Shown: positions 25,380 to 37,105 of the stretch, piece by piece
Position numbering within the stretch: position 1 is the first letter of the stretch
Layout of the letters: every line of letters starts with the position of its first letter
NCBI RefSeq assembly: GCF_051014445.1
Contig: NC_135141.1
Span: 16,430,001-16,494,000 of the forward strand
From: Colletes latitarsis
Lineage: Eukaryota > Arthropoda > Insecta > Hymenoptera > Colletidae
DNA: 64,000 nucleotides
Direction: 5' to 3'
Position numbers and translations under genes: made by a program
The notes under the pieces: model-generated
Told to the model about the DNA's origin: nothing
The model's database searches: none
The model's input: the letters and a program-made list of their open reading frames with translations, nothing else

Positions 25380-26502
25380 TACAAGGTGTTCGACCACTCC
25401 TGGGAAAAATTTTAATGGGGGATTTTAGAGGCCAAAATAAGACGAAAATCAAGAATACCAATTTCTTGATCGAGGCTTCGTTAAAAAATTATTAACGTTT
25501 AAAGTTCCGCCCATAATGAATTTTTTTCTAGAAAATGCGCAAGATTTCGAGGGTATGTGTAATGACCAAAAATTATTGTAATTGACCCCTGCAACTAAAA
25601 ATATTTTTTCCAAAACGTTTTGAAATTTTTTTTTTCCGTCGAAAAATTTCACACATTCTCGAATTTTTTTCTCGAAAGTGGGTAGAATTCCGGGGGTATG
25701 TCTAATGACCAAAAATTATTGTAATTGACCCCTGCAACTAAAAATATTTTTTCCAGAACGTTTTGAAATTTTTTTTTTCGTCGAAAAATTTAGGCGCCAA
25801 ATTAGATTTTCGGTGAGGAATTTTTTTTTCGATAGTGCGTAGGATTTCGGGGGTATGTCTAATGACCAAAAATTATTGTAATTGACTCCCGCAACCGAAA
25901 ATAATTTTTTTAGAACGATTTGAAACATTTTTTTTTCATCGAAAAACTTCAACACCTTCTCGAATTTTTTTCTCGAAAGTGGATAGGATTTCGGGGGTAT
26001 GTCTAATGACCAAAAATTATTGTAATTGACCCCCGCAACTGAAAATATTTTTTCCAGAACATTTTGAAATTTTTTTTTTCGTCGAAAAATTTAGGCGCCA
26101 AATTAGATTTTCGGTGAGGAATTTTTTTTTCGATAGTGCGTAGGATTTCGGGGGTATGTCTAATGACCAAAAATTATTGTAATTGACCCCCGCAACCGAA
26201 AATAATTTTTTTAGAACGATTTGAAACATTTTTTTTTCATCGAAAAACTTCAACACCTTCTCGAATTTTTTTCTCGAAAGTGGATAGGATTTCGGGGGTA
26301 TGTGTAATGACCAAAAATGATTGTAATTGACCCCCGCAACTGAAAATAATTTTTTCAGAACGATTTGAAATTTTTGAATTTAATTGTTAATAACTTTTTA
26401 ACGAAGCCTCCATCAACAAATTTTTATTCTTGATTTTCGTCTTATTTTGGCCTCTAGAATCTCCCATTAAAATTTTTCCCAGGGGTGGCCGAACACCCTG
26501 TA
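25380..26502. repeat. TACAGGGTGTTCGG-family element, copy G (301-bp tandem dimer)
   Basis: Ends are TACAAGGTGTTCGACCACTC (left) and GGCCGAACACCCTGTA (right). The landmark GTCGAAAAATT / ATCGAAAAACT recurs at 25638, 25780, 25938, 26081 and 26239, with spacings 142, 158, 143 and 158. The dimer therefore repeats with a period of 301 bp. The two dimers are almost identical (the open frames at 25716-25955 and 26017-26256 encode nearly the same 79 residues), so the duplication is recent or homogenised. Because 301 is not a multiple of three, the array cannot encode a continuous protein. Confidence 0.93.
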
Positions 26503-28037
26503 TTGGGGTGATCCTTATTTTTCGATTTCTGATTTTGTTCGATCTTACCCGTCTTAAATTGTGACAATTAGAGAGAAAATAACACGTGCAAAATTTTAGA
26601 CTGATTGGAAAACGGGAACCTGAGGCGCATTTGGGTTAAAATTTTTAAACTATAGCTGATTTCATGTCAATTTCGGACATAATTGTATCGTGCTAAGGGC
26701 CACCCTAATACGGCTACAGTGGGGACAAAAGGATTAAAATGCCGATGGACTCGCAGTTACCGAAGTGTCCGGCGGCGCTCGAAGCAGCGTAAGAATTTAA
26801 TATCGCGAGTGTCTCTCGAATGACTCCCTGCTCTCTTTAATTACCTTGAATTATCGAGGCTGCACAGATGGACGACCGTTGTTCCAATCGCCAATAGGCA
26901 CGCGAATCCGTTATACTTTTTGCATAACGCACTGCACGCTCGCAGCTGGACACGTTCGAGCGGCCATAAATCGTCCCAGCGCGTCAAGTAGCCCCTAAAC
27001 GATAGCGAGTTAATAACGCGCGAAAACGGTGGACGCGTCACGCGAACCACTCGACATACGTTCGCCTTTTTTGTTCATAACAAATCCATCCACGAGGATT
27101 CAGGTGCATATTATTCGTTCTGCTCCACTTAGGGTAAGCGTTTATAGTCCGGTCAGCTCGATATCGAAATCGTTCTGATTTCAAACAAAGAATGCACAAT
27201 TTTAAACCATGTTGGACAACCCGTTCGCTGGAAACGAATTTATCCGAATGATTTTGTAACAGAAATAATATCTATCTTTTTCTCACTGGTGAATGAAAAG
27301 ACGTTAATTGTTCTGAAAGAAATTCTTATGTTATTGCTAACTGTGGTAAAAATACATATAATATTTTCTAGTTTTTAGCAATTATGCTCCTTCAAGTATT
27401 GACATTTATTTGTACAATACATATAATTTCAGACTGACTGTTTTATTTAAAGCCAATCAGTTGTTGCACATTTACGACCTCTACGATGAAGCAATTATCA
27501 TAGAATTTTGCATACATGCATGACAAGATCTTTTTGTCGCCACCTGAGAAGACATTTAACATCACATAAAATAATAATATCTTCGTACAAAATGAAAACT
27601 TAATTTATGACACTTCTTATTGCATCTGGTCTTTTACAGTGCAGTATCTGTCGCTATATTTCAACTATAGTTTAGTCAATGAACTAGATAAAATAACGGG
27701 GAATCTCACTAACAAGTCGAAAGTTAAAGTGAAACAAAAATATTCTATTATTTTTATGTTTTAAAATTTATTCAAAGAGATTTATCATGAATTATATTAG
27801 CGGAAAAATAGATTTTTTCAAATATATTATATAAAATTTAGGATTCATAATTGGAGAATGCACGATAAATTGGACAAAAATTTTTGTTATTATTAAATGC
27901 GAAGACCAAGAAATTTTTCCTTCGTATTGAACACAGAATAGTTTTTCAGAATATGAAACTTTTCTCTGACAAAACTATACATATAAATTGTACAATTTTG
28001 TATCTAAATCATAGAAATTGTTGATTAGAATCAAATT

Positions 28038-28240
28038 ACAGTAGAATGTCGATTATTCCAACCTCGATAATTGCAAGCAACAAGAAAAGTTGGAGAACCT
28101 AAGCATGGACCATAAATATTGTGGATACGCTGTGTGTGGCTACTTCACGTTGGATTGGTCATCTTGATTATTACAAGAACCCCGATTATTGTAGGAATTT
28201 TCAGTCCCGATTTCTTGCAACAATCTAAATTCTATGGTCA
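28038..28240. mobile_element. Possible pogo/Tigger-like fragment
   Basis: ACAGTAGAATGTCGATTATT at 28038 matches the typical start of pogo/Tigger elements, and the words GATTATTACAAGAACCCCG and CCCGATTATTGTAGGAATTT further in suggest internal repeats of the same signature. No transposase frame survives and the far terminus is uncertain. Confidence 0.4.
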
Positions 28241-31200
28241 TTATGAAAAACCCTTAAGAGGTTTATATTGGGTATTTTAATTGCTACATGAATCTTTTGA
28301 TCAAGTAAATACATCTATTAAACAGCATTTTCACAACAGTTCACAACGATAAATAATTTGTTAAGGGAATGTTCCCGTTTAGAAATGTCATTTTTAGGCG
28401 ATATTTGGGATAACAAGGTATCAAGTATTTATAGTAAAATCATAATAAAAAGGAAAGAAAATATTCTACTTGCGTAGAACGCCAATGTCTTGCCGCTACT
28501 ATACTTGGTAAATGTTGCAACTAAACTGTTTTAATACACATACTGATAAAACTTTAATTTTAAATATTTAACAAATTATCGAGTTCCTGAGATGCTGTTG
28601 TATCTTCTTAAACGACAGGGCCAAAACTATCAGTCTACATAGTTTTATTAAAATTGGTGACCATAAAGGTCTTGCGTTCTCTTTGCGAAGAGCAGGGTCC
28701 GATGGTTCGTATCTACCTTACTGGTCGACCCTTGGTACTCTCGTTATTCTTCATTCCTTGGCACGTGTTTCTGCTGATCGCGAAATGCATGGAATACCGT
28801 CTTTGCGAGTTGGTTTTCGCTTTCCCGCAAGAATCTGCGCGTTTCCAACTCAGCTTTTCAAGTTTCACGGCCGAGAAAAGAATAGACGGGCCCCGATGCA
28901 TCGAAACCGCGACGATTATTATTTCATCGCGCCACGAACCGCTGCGGCGTGGCCACTTTATTTTAATCGAACAACTCGATTTATTCCGTGATTGAACGCG
29001 TTTCTTGCGTTACGCTCGATCTCCGCTTTTTCATTTCCTCCGGCAAGCTATTCAGCACAAGAGGAGAATACATCGAATCGAAGCGATTTCCTACACTGTT
29101 GCGTCGATCGAAGTTTCCTTCACCGTCTGCTTTTTAAACGATCCTGTGTACTTTGTATTTTTATCGAGGAATCGTCGGCTCCGCGTCTTTTTATTCCCAT
29201 CTTATGACAAGCTGACGATTCTGTGAGTGAACTTTATCCCCTTGCCCCCTCCCCCCAACCTTACCTACAAGAGGAAATAACAACGTATCTAAGTTCTACC
29301 TTTCAGCGAAACTGAATTACTCTTTGTCTATCTCTGTTATAATAGTTCTTGCTAAATTATCGAAAAATTATTATTCCGTGTCTGTAATTATGTATGGATT
29401 AAGGGAGGGATTCGCCTTTCGAAGGGCCTCACGTTTTCAGATACTAAAATAAATTTGTATGCTTTCATTTAATTGAATCATTTTTAAAACCTTGATTTCA
29501 ACATATAGGTTGGGTGTAAAATCGTAGTACAATCGATTAGGGAGTAATTCTAAGTAAAAGAAATAAGGAAAAAATGTGAATCGAATTTAAAGTTTGCTCG
29601 ACTCCTATCCAATACGATTTAATTATTGTATATTTATTATACAAATGACCTATACCTGAACTATAATATGAATTTCTATTTGTAACAAAGTCACCAATTA
29701 CTGAGTCTTTTCAAGCAACTATCATTTCGCGTATCATAGGTTGAGAAACACTGCTCTAGAAAATAATATCAGTTATAGAATAGAATAGATTTAGCTCATA
29801 AAAGATTAAATAAGCTAAGAATATTACCAACCATTTGTAAACAATTGAGTGTGTATTATTTATATTTTATGTGTTGTAAACCGGAAGTGATCCTAAGCCA
29901 GATAGGCGAGAATTATTGTCTTGAAAATGCGATCCTTCGATCGTAAGACACCTCTCCTAGTGTTCTCACGCTACCATATTGGAAAACACTGGATTACATA
30001 GTTGATATTCCAGGATTCCTCTTGCGTTCCTGGAGAATTCGAGAAACCGAAAGAGGAGAGACCCGTAGCGTGACTCGAAGCGTGAAAAAGTCACTTTCCT
30101 CGTCACCTTCCCTTTCTTTCCGCGACGAAAAGAAACCGCGCGTCGAGCATTCTCCAGAATCGCTTCAATTATGCCCATTACAGGAACGAACAAAGATAAT
30201 GAATTTTACCAACTGAACGAGAAGAATTTGCGGCGCAACAGAGAGTCGACGAAGAATAATCGATCGCGGTCGATCAATCCGGACACGACGGAGCCCCATT
30301 AAAGCTTACGTCGAGGAATTAACTCGAAGAAGCGAATCACCACAAGGAAGCAATCAAGAACAATATGTCTTCCGTTCGATTTCGTAAAAACACAGCGTAA
30401 TGTTGGATCAAAGAGAGCCGAGATCTATCGTTTCCCTCTGTCCGAGCGCGTTGCTCGTTTCTTACGGATTCGCGATCAATCGGTCCGTGATTAATTCCCT
30501 TGCAATACAGAGGGAGACGCTGTCGAACGTTCTCTTTTACTTTCTACATACAATTCTACGAACAAGAGAAACTTGCGTTTGGCGCCGAGATTTACGCAAC
30601 ACGAGGAGTCGAATAATGAGATTTACAGCGATCGTGTGATCCATCGAGCAACATTATTGTTCGCGTGAAAATCGCATGATTTCCGAGGCTTTCACGCGGT
30701 ATTATTAGTATCTTTGCGCAATAGTTACGAGGCTTCTCCGTTTGCAAAAGCGACTACGCAACGCGAGGACTCGTTTCGTACGCTGACATTCTCAATAACT
30801 CGTGTGCTGGCATTACCGGGACATTAAAATTATACGTTTCTTTAAAAAAACTATGACAATGGTAAAGACGAATATGCAAAATTAATTAGAACTACGTTAT
30901 ACAAAGCATGTATAGTGCTTTGTTATTAATGATTATCCTTTTAGAGCAAGGGTGGGTAATTTCTTTTCCGCTTAGAAAAAATGGCCGTCACAATTAATAC
31001 AAAAATAATTCGTTTCCAAATTTCCTTACGATTCTTTCTTATCGATGCGTTGATCGAAACGGTAGCAACAAATGAAGTAAAATACAAAACACGGAGGGGA
31101 CAGTTCTCCTACATTTAAGCGAAATAAATAAATTGTACGAGCAACACTACGGGCCAAAAGAAGACGGAAACCAAGAGGAAATAACGAGTCTTTGTATTAC

Positions 31201-31388
31201 AGTTATTAAATACTAAAAATATGCGAAGGAACTAAGATTTCATTTATTCTTTTTTTTTTATTACTCAAGGCGAAGAAAAAATTTATTTAACTCTTGCGAA
31301 CAATTTAATTTTCTTTAAGATTCATGTAAAATATTTCTTTTAACATTTACGAATCATATACAGATGAACAAATTTAAACAATTGTGAA

Positions 31389-31500
31389 CATGTGAAACTA
31401 GTATCGAATGTGTGTTTTAATTCAAAATCTCTGAAATTGTTAGAAAGTGGAATTAAAAAATTAATTGATAGATGGGAAGAGGTCGTAGAAAAAGACGCTA
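31389..31500 (+). pseudogene. Weak mariner-like transposase C-terminal remnant
   Basis: Within the plus-strand open frame 31392-31631 the peptide SGIKKLIDRWEEVVEKDANI has the GIxKLxxRWxxCxxxxGxY spacing seen near the C-terminus of mariner transposases. The cysteine and the glycine-x-tyrosine are missing and no catalytic region or terminal repeat is nearby. The resemblance could be chance. Confidence 0.3.
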
Positions 31501-31684
31501 ATATACGGTTGCCAATAAAAGCGATAGAACTTTCAATTGTCATAGCCGCCATATTTGTCGTCCCACTTGTTCGAGTCATGACATTTGTATTCAGTAGTAC
31601 TTTGGTTCTTTCTTTACAACATTTCTGCTAACATATTCGTAACATACAATTAAAATAAAATGAACCTCAATATAATTTTGACTA

Positions 31685-32656
31685 TACAGGGTAGGTCACC
31701 ACATATTACCATCTAGATTTACGTCATTGTAATTACTATTCTTCCTCGAGAAGAAGGCACATCCTGTTTACACCCCCACTCCTCTTGTGATGAAGATCGG
31801 TGACAGCCAATCAGCGAACTGCAGGAAGAGTGGGGATGTAAACACGCTGTGCCTTCTTCTCGTGGAAGGACAATACATGTGGCGAAAAATGTTTCAGATA
31901 CAGTTAAATGGTTTCGAGAGAGACACATTTTGATGGTACTAGTTTTCTTGCAGGTGAACGTGTAGAGGACATACGAAACACATTAACATCTTTTTAAACA
32001 CAATCATATATTTTTTATTTTATCAGTTGATGCTTAAAAAATCATTAGTTTAGGAGATATTTTAATTTCAATGTTGTCCAGCTTTCATGACTCCTTTGTT
32101 AATGTTGTATTGATCTTATCTACAACAAAGGTTCAGTATGACCATTTACGACCATTTAAATTGCGACATTTTCTGAATCGATAGATTAATGACTCATTCA
32201 TGTTGTGTAATGTATCTGGTGTTATTTTATTGCACTCAGTGATGACACGATCTCTCATATTTGGCATTATAGTCAGAGGCTCAGCGTACACCTTATTTTT
32301 CAAATCAAACTATTCTCAAATGTTTATATTTCATAACGTCATTGGATAAAATCATAAATAAAGGTAGTATTAAATAAGAGGACAAGAGGACAAGATTAAA
32401 ATATCTCTTGAACTAATGATTTTTTAACATAAATAGGTTAATACTTTTTTGTCAAAAATATTAAGGTGAATCTACCGATAAAATAAAAAATATATGATTC
32501 GATTTAAAAAAATGTTAACGACCTTCGTATGTTCTTTACACCATCAGAATGTGCTCCTTTCGAAACCATTCAACTTCGTCTGAACACTTCATTTTTCACT
32601 ACGCGTAATAATAATGACGTAAATCTAAATGGCAATATGTGGTAACCCAACCTGTA
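31685..32656 (-). mobile_element. Mariner-like DNA transposon, internally decayed
   Basis: The ends are inverted: left TACAGGGTAGGTCACCACAT and right, read inward, TACAGGTTGGGTTACCACAT, with similarity continuing about 45 bp and TA at both edges. On the minus strand 32297-32133 encodes a transposase tail: LKNKVYAEP..., then a stretch with C at the expected spacing and RFRKCRNLNG before a stop, matching the GYLKxxVY...C...NG pattern of mariner-type transposases. Stops precede it, so it is a pseudogene. An inner inverted pair (GAGAAGAAGGCACA near 31746 and TGTGCCTTCTTCTCG near 31849) may be a nested insertion. Confidence 0.7.
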
Positions 32657-32944
32657 ATACATAAAAAAACTAAGATACTAACAATTTGATACATTACTAA
32701 TAAGCACGTTAAACCTAGAAGGCTATAGAGGGTAATTCTACAGTTAACTACAATAGAATCTTGATTATTGCACGAGAGCCTCGTTTGTTACATAGTGTTG
32801 ACAACATGTAAGGTAATCTCAGTAATTTCGAAAAATCAAATATATTAATCTATTGTTTAAGGTTCCACTGAAATTTATTCAACTGTTCAGACATAGTTAT
32901 GTTAAAAAATATGGACTTACATAATCTGGAGGAGTAGTATATAA
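32657..32944. other. AT-rich spacer
   Basis: Short spacer between two mobile-element relics. A string at about 32750 (CAATAGAATCTTGATTATTG) weakly resembles a pogo terminus. No coding potential is seen. Confidence 0.4.
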
Positions 32945-33665
32945 ATAATAGCTTGACTTTATCCAAATGCTCTGTCATTCGCTTCTTTCATAAAAGTTAT
33001 GTCCCAAAGTTTGAATATGAAATTAACCACACCATATTATATTCTGTTACTGGTATCCTAGATCTTGAAGTCACTTTTTCAGATAATCGTTCGAAAAATA
33101 CATTGTCGATATCACTAGTATCGCATTTAAGATTTTGGGCTTTCTAGATAGACCTTCTGGACACTTTAAGAATGCCAATTTGAGTATTGCTCAACTATTT
33201 GATCACTCTATCATCTTTGTTTTTACAATGTTAGAAAGTGAGCAACATTCTTTCCTCCGTATAGCTGTCTGTCGAATTGATCGTCCAATGTCACTATATG
33301 AACATAATTATATCGACAGGGACGAGTATTTTAGAATTTTACCTTTAGAATGTAGACAACTGGTATTTGACTTATTGCTTGCCTTCAAGATTATAAATGG
33401 TATTGTAATTTTTCCTGAGATTTTGCAACTTTTTAAATTAAATGTACTTTCTCTATAAGAAAGCGTACTCTCCTTAAGTGGAAAACTCATCGAGCAGTTT
33501 ACGGCGAGTACAACTGCGTTAATCGTCTAATTATTAACGTAAACAAGTACTGTGAAATGGTTGAAATTTTTAGTTCGCTATCTACTGAATATTTTGTCAA
33601 ACCTCACCTAATTTGTATCAAAGGGTAATTTCTTTACCCGTAAATAAATATATAATAATAATAAA
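32945..33665 (+). pseudogene. 3' end of a non-LTR retrotransposon reverse-transcriptase ORF (decayed)
   Basis: Two plus-strand frames (about 32953-33147 and 33135-33458) together resemble the region after the reverse-transcriptase core of Jockey/CR1-type elements. The first has SKCSVIRF followed by a YEIN-x-TIL...VTGILDLEVTFSDN segment, equivalent to the conserved IxDLGVxFD block. The second has SFLRIAVCRIDRP, then LPLECRQLVFDLLLAFKIIN, equivalent to the LPxLxxRRxxxDLxxxxKIxNG block. The next frame continues through a KWKTHR-like stretch to about 33625, followed by an AATAA-type tail near 33645-33665, a usual 3' end of such elements. Frameshifts and stops show it is dead; the 5' part is missing. 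Confidence 0.65.
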
Positions 33666-34837
33666 AACTAGTTTATTTTACGAAAACAATTGATGAACCG
33701 ACAATTATTTGTTTACAGTGTAGATAAGATCTGCATCTTCAAAATAAATGAGAAGTTTCGATGTGACATTAGAAGTCAGTATCTCTTGAACAAAAAGATA
33801 GCGAGTTATTTCTTGTTTTGGGATTCTAAATTCGTGATTTAAGTTTGATCATTTAAATATTGAATATTGAATTTTGGTTCTCGAGTTGTTTATTTTTGGA
33901 AAGGAGGGATTAGAAACTTTAGAATATCTTCTATTTAAGAGGCACAAATTTTCTCGTATTCACAGTGAAAAATAGATCTTTTGAAAAATGCTTGATTTTT
34001 TATAATTTTTCAAATTGACAATACTCTTTCTTTATTTTTTCTTTTATTCTAGAATATTTTGATACGAAAAATGCTATTTGTGTCCACTGTCTGGCATTTA
34101 AAATGAAATGGCTGTACAAAGAGCCATTGTTGGCTTAGAAGGACAATAATTAAAAATTTGATGAAAATTGAGAATAAAGATTTTGTTCTATTGGATTATT
34201 CAAATTTCATGAAATACTGAACGAAGTGCGCTGTCATTTCGTCCTTGATATACAACAGTTTTTCTTTGTTATTCGAAAACCCTAGTGACGTTGCAATTCC
34301 TTTCCATCGATCCACACACTCGAGACCGCAATTCAACCATATTATATTTTGCAAACGTAAAACTGTGTACGCGCCACTGAAAAATTTTTTGAGCGTACAT
34401 ATTTGATACTATTCGCCAGTAGATCAAGATTTACTGATCTAGTATCGACGGTATCGACGCGGCATCATTCCCATCGCTAGTTCTCACTCGTTTAAACTCG
34501 CGCAGCGTTTCCGTCGACCTCGCAACAAAAGAGCCTACGATTATCTGTAGCGTCGCGGGTGAGAATTGCCGACATTCTTCGCGGTTCGCACAATTTCCAC
34601 CCTCGGTCTAAAGCGTACGAACGATTCCAAAGGATACGCATAACGCGAGATTCGTGAGACTCGAATGCGTCGCGTATCGGCGAAATCGGAGCCGCGGAAT
34701 GGACGAGTGAAGGTGTCTGTCGTCCTTGAGTCGTCCGTCGACCGTCCACCACGTGACACGTCGGTAATCTCAAAATTCAGGGCACGTTTCGTTTTCACCG
34801 TCGTCGCGGGCCGGAAAATTCAAAGCTGTTCACTCAC
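33666..34837. other. Spacer; probable start of the first intron of the 34.9-kb gene
   Basis: AT-rich until about 34280, then GC-richer up to the exon at 34838. If the signal-peptide exon is real, this sequence is the 5' part of its first coding intron. The GC-richer stretch 34480-34830 has open frames on both strands but no domains. Confidence 0.4.
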
Positions 34838-34904
34838 CGTTCGCTCGAGCTGCGACGAGGATAAATATCCAGCAGAGAACCAGTTTCCAGAATCCGGTCT
34901 CCAT
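34838..34904 (-). CDS. First coding exon of a secreted or membrane protein (partial gene)
   Basis: On the minus strand an ATG at 34904 opens 22 codons plus one base, then meets a perfect GTGAGT donor at 34837. The peptide METGFWKLVLCWIFILVAAR is followed by ANG: short N-region, hydrophobic core, then small residues, which is a textbook signal peptide with probable cleavage near ARA. The start context (GGACATGG) has a purine at -3 and G at +4. Upstream is a polypyrimidine-rich stretch ending in CCGCCAG at about 34909, so a 5'UTR intron acceptor just before the ATG is also possible. The exon leaves phase 1. I found no matching second exon to the left; the intron is probably long. The family cannot be named from the signal peptide. 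Confidence 0.55.
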
Positions 34905-35345
34905 GTCCACTGGCGGTCGTCGTGATCGCGCACACGGGGGTTGAAATCGAGAAAAAGGGAAGAGAAAAGGGACGATAGAGGGAGGGAGAAGGGAGGAAGA
35001 AGGAGAAGGAACGGAATTTTCGCTATTAACCGCAGAAAAGTCTCATTTAGTCGGATTCCCGGCGCTCCGAGTACGAGTTTTCTCACCGTCCTTGCGCGTC
35101 CACGGCTGAGATCTGCGTTCGACACGTCGCACGGCACAACAAAAGTAACGAGAGAAACGAGTCGCAGAAGAGCACGCGAGATGTTCTCCGTGCGAGAACG
35201 CGAGAGGCACTGACGGGCCTCGGCGACTGGCGGGAGAGTTCGAACCGCGCGCACGCACCGGACGTCGACGCCGAACGGGGCAATATCTTCTTAACGGCGC
35301 ACAGTGTGTCGCGTAAATGGCAATTCGAAACAAAAATCATAGCTT
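34905..35345 (-). promoter_or_regulatory. GC-rich 5'UTR/promoter region of the signal-peptide gene
   Basis: This is one of the most GC-rich blocks of the window and lies immediately upstream (minus sense) of the signal-peptide exon. It includes a purine run on the plus strand at about 34940-35010 (polypyrimidine in the sense of the gene), dominated by GGGA/GAAG words. Such CG-rich blocks at starts of insect genes usually hold the promoter and untranslated leader. No TATA box or initiator can be fixed. Open frames here on both strands (up to 144 codons) are treated as chance. Confidence 0.4.
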
Positions 35346-35431
35346 TTAAACTAGTCAATTTTCGACCTAAGACCTCTTACACTTTTTTAAACAGAATACA
35401 AAGATACATCGATTCATGCACAAAAATTATA

Positions 35432-37105
35432 TACAGGGTGTTCGGCCACCCCTGGGAAAAATTTTAATAAGGGATTCTAGAGGCCAAAATAACACGAAAA
35501 TCAAGAATACCAATTTGTTCATGGAGGCTTCGTTAAAAAGTTATTAACAGTTAAATTCAAAAATTTCAAATCGTTCTGGAAAAATTACATTCGGTTGTAG
35601 GGGTCAATTACAATCATTTTTGGTCGTTAGACATACCCTCGAAATCCTACCCATTTTCAAGAAAAAAATTCGAGTAGTGAAATTTTTCAACGGAAAAAAA
35701 AATTTTCAAATCATTCAAAAAAAATTATTTTCGGTTGCGTGGGTCAATTACAATCATTTTTTATCATTACACATAACTCCGAAATCCTACGCACCTTCGA
35801 GAAAAAAATTCCTTACCGAAAATCTAATTAGGTGCCTAAATTTGATGGAAAAAAAAAAATTTCAAATCGTTCTGGAAAAATTATTTTCGATTGCGGGGGT
35901 CAATTACAATCATTTTTAGTGAATAGACATACCCTCGAAATCCTACCCACTTTCAAGAAAAAAATTCGAGTAGTTACTGAAATTTTTAGACGAAATTAAA
36001 AAATTTCAAATCATGCTAAAAAAATTATATTTAATTACAGAGGTCAATTACAAGCATTTTTGGTCATTAGACATATCCTCAAAATCCTAATCATTCTCGA
36101 GAAAAAAATTCCTTACCGAAAATCTAATATGAAGCCAGAAATGTCTGCCCGAATTTTCATGGAAATCTTTAAAACGTCATAACTTCCGAACGGATTGGAC
36201 GATTTTAATGTTTAAAAAAGCAAACTACGCGTATTTTGGTGGAAAATATGTACAAATCGCAAAAATATTCGAAAAGTTGGTCTTTGACCCCGCAAAATGA
36301 GAAAACCCCCATAAAAATCGTCCAATATTCAAACAGCCGTAACTTCTAGATTTGTGATTATATTTCAATGAAACTTTATTCTGAAGTAGAGCTCATGGTT
36401 ACCTACAAAAAAGTATTAAACAACTTTTCTGTAGGACGTCAAACGAAATTATTAAAAATGAAAAACGAATTTTTAAGAAAAATCGACAGGGGGCAGGTGC
36501 CTAAATTTTTCGACGAAAAAAAAATTTTTAATTAATTCTGAAAAAATTATTTTCGGTTGCGGGGGTCAATTATAATCATTTTTGGTCGTTAGACATACCC
36601 TCGAAATCCTACCCACTTTCAAGAAAAAAATTCGGGTAGTTACTGAAATTTTTAGACGAAATTAAAAAATTTCAAATCATGCTAAAAAAATTATATTTAA
36701 TTACAGAGGGCAATTACAAGCATTTTTGGTCGATAGACATATCCTCAAAATCCTAATCATTCTCGAGAAAAAAATTCGAGTAGGTACTGAAATTTTTAGA
36801 CAAAATTAAAAAATTTCAAATCATGCTAAAAAAATTATATTTAATTACAGAGGGCAATTAGAAGCATTTTTGGTCAATAGACATACCCTCGAAATCCTAA
36901 CCATTTTTGAAAAAAAAATTCGAGTAGGTACTGAAATTTTTAGACGAAATTAAAAAATTTCAAATCATGCTAAAAAAATTATATTTAATTACAGAGGTCA
37001 ATTACAAGCATTTTTGGTCAATAGACATACCCTCGAAATCCTAACCATTTTCGAAAAAAAAATTCAGTACTGTCGGAACTTTAAACGTTAATAACTGTGT
37101 AACAA
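35432..37105. repeat. TACAGGGTGTTCGG-family element, copy H (right terminus lost)
   Basis: The left end TACAGGGTGTTCGGCCACCC is intact. Sub-units follow, then one longer module at about 36130-36510, then at least three consecutive sub-units of about 125 bp, each with AGACGAAATTAAAAAATTTC and TTATATTTAATTACAGAG (near 36650, 36780 and 36930). After CTTTAAACGTTAATAACTGT the right terminal repeat should follow but unrelated AT-rich DNA begins at about 37106, so the copy is truncated. Confidence 0.9.

Larger units (their letters stand above)
26503..31684. other. Intergenic sequence with GC-richer islands
   Basis: GC-richer islands at about 26700-27140, 28650-29230 and 29940-30830 contain overlapping open frames on both strands with no recognisable domains; AT-rich spacer lies between. 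The first 210 bp are the second copy of the dispersed repeat noted at 25052. A pogo-like fragment (28038) and a weak transposase remnant (31389) are listed separately. No exon with convincing borders was found. Confidence 0.45.

Noticed and set aside
25449..26256. Repeated open frames reading FFDEKKKFQIVLEK and similar in many places, looking like a protein-repeat gene
   Set aside because: They are translations of the main DNA repeat; the frame is lost because the 142/158/301-bp units are not multiples of three, and they occur in both orientations.
28654..29230. Overlapping open frames on both strands
   Set aside because: Several phases are open at once, which is expected for this base composition; no conserved motif seen.
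34820..35254. 144-codon minus-strand frame covering the signal-peptide region
   Set aside because: It is in a different phase from the signal peptide and lies in GC-rich leader sequence with open frames in several phases; no motif.
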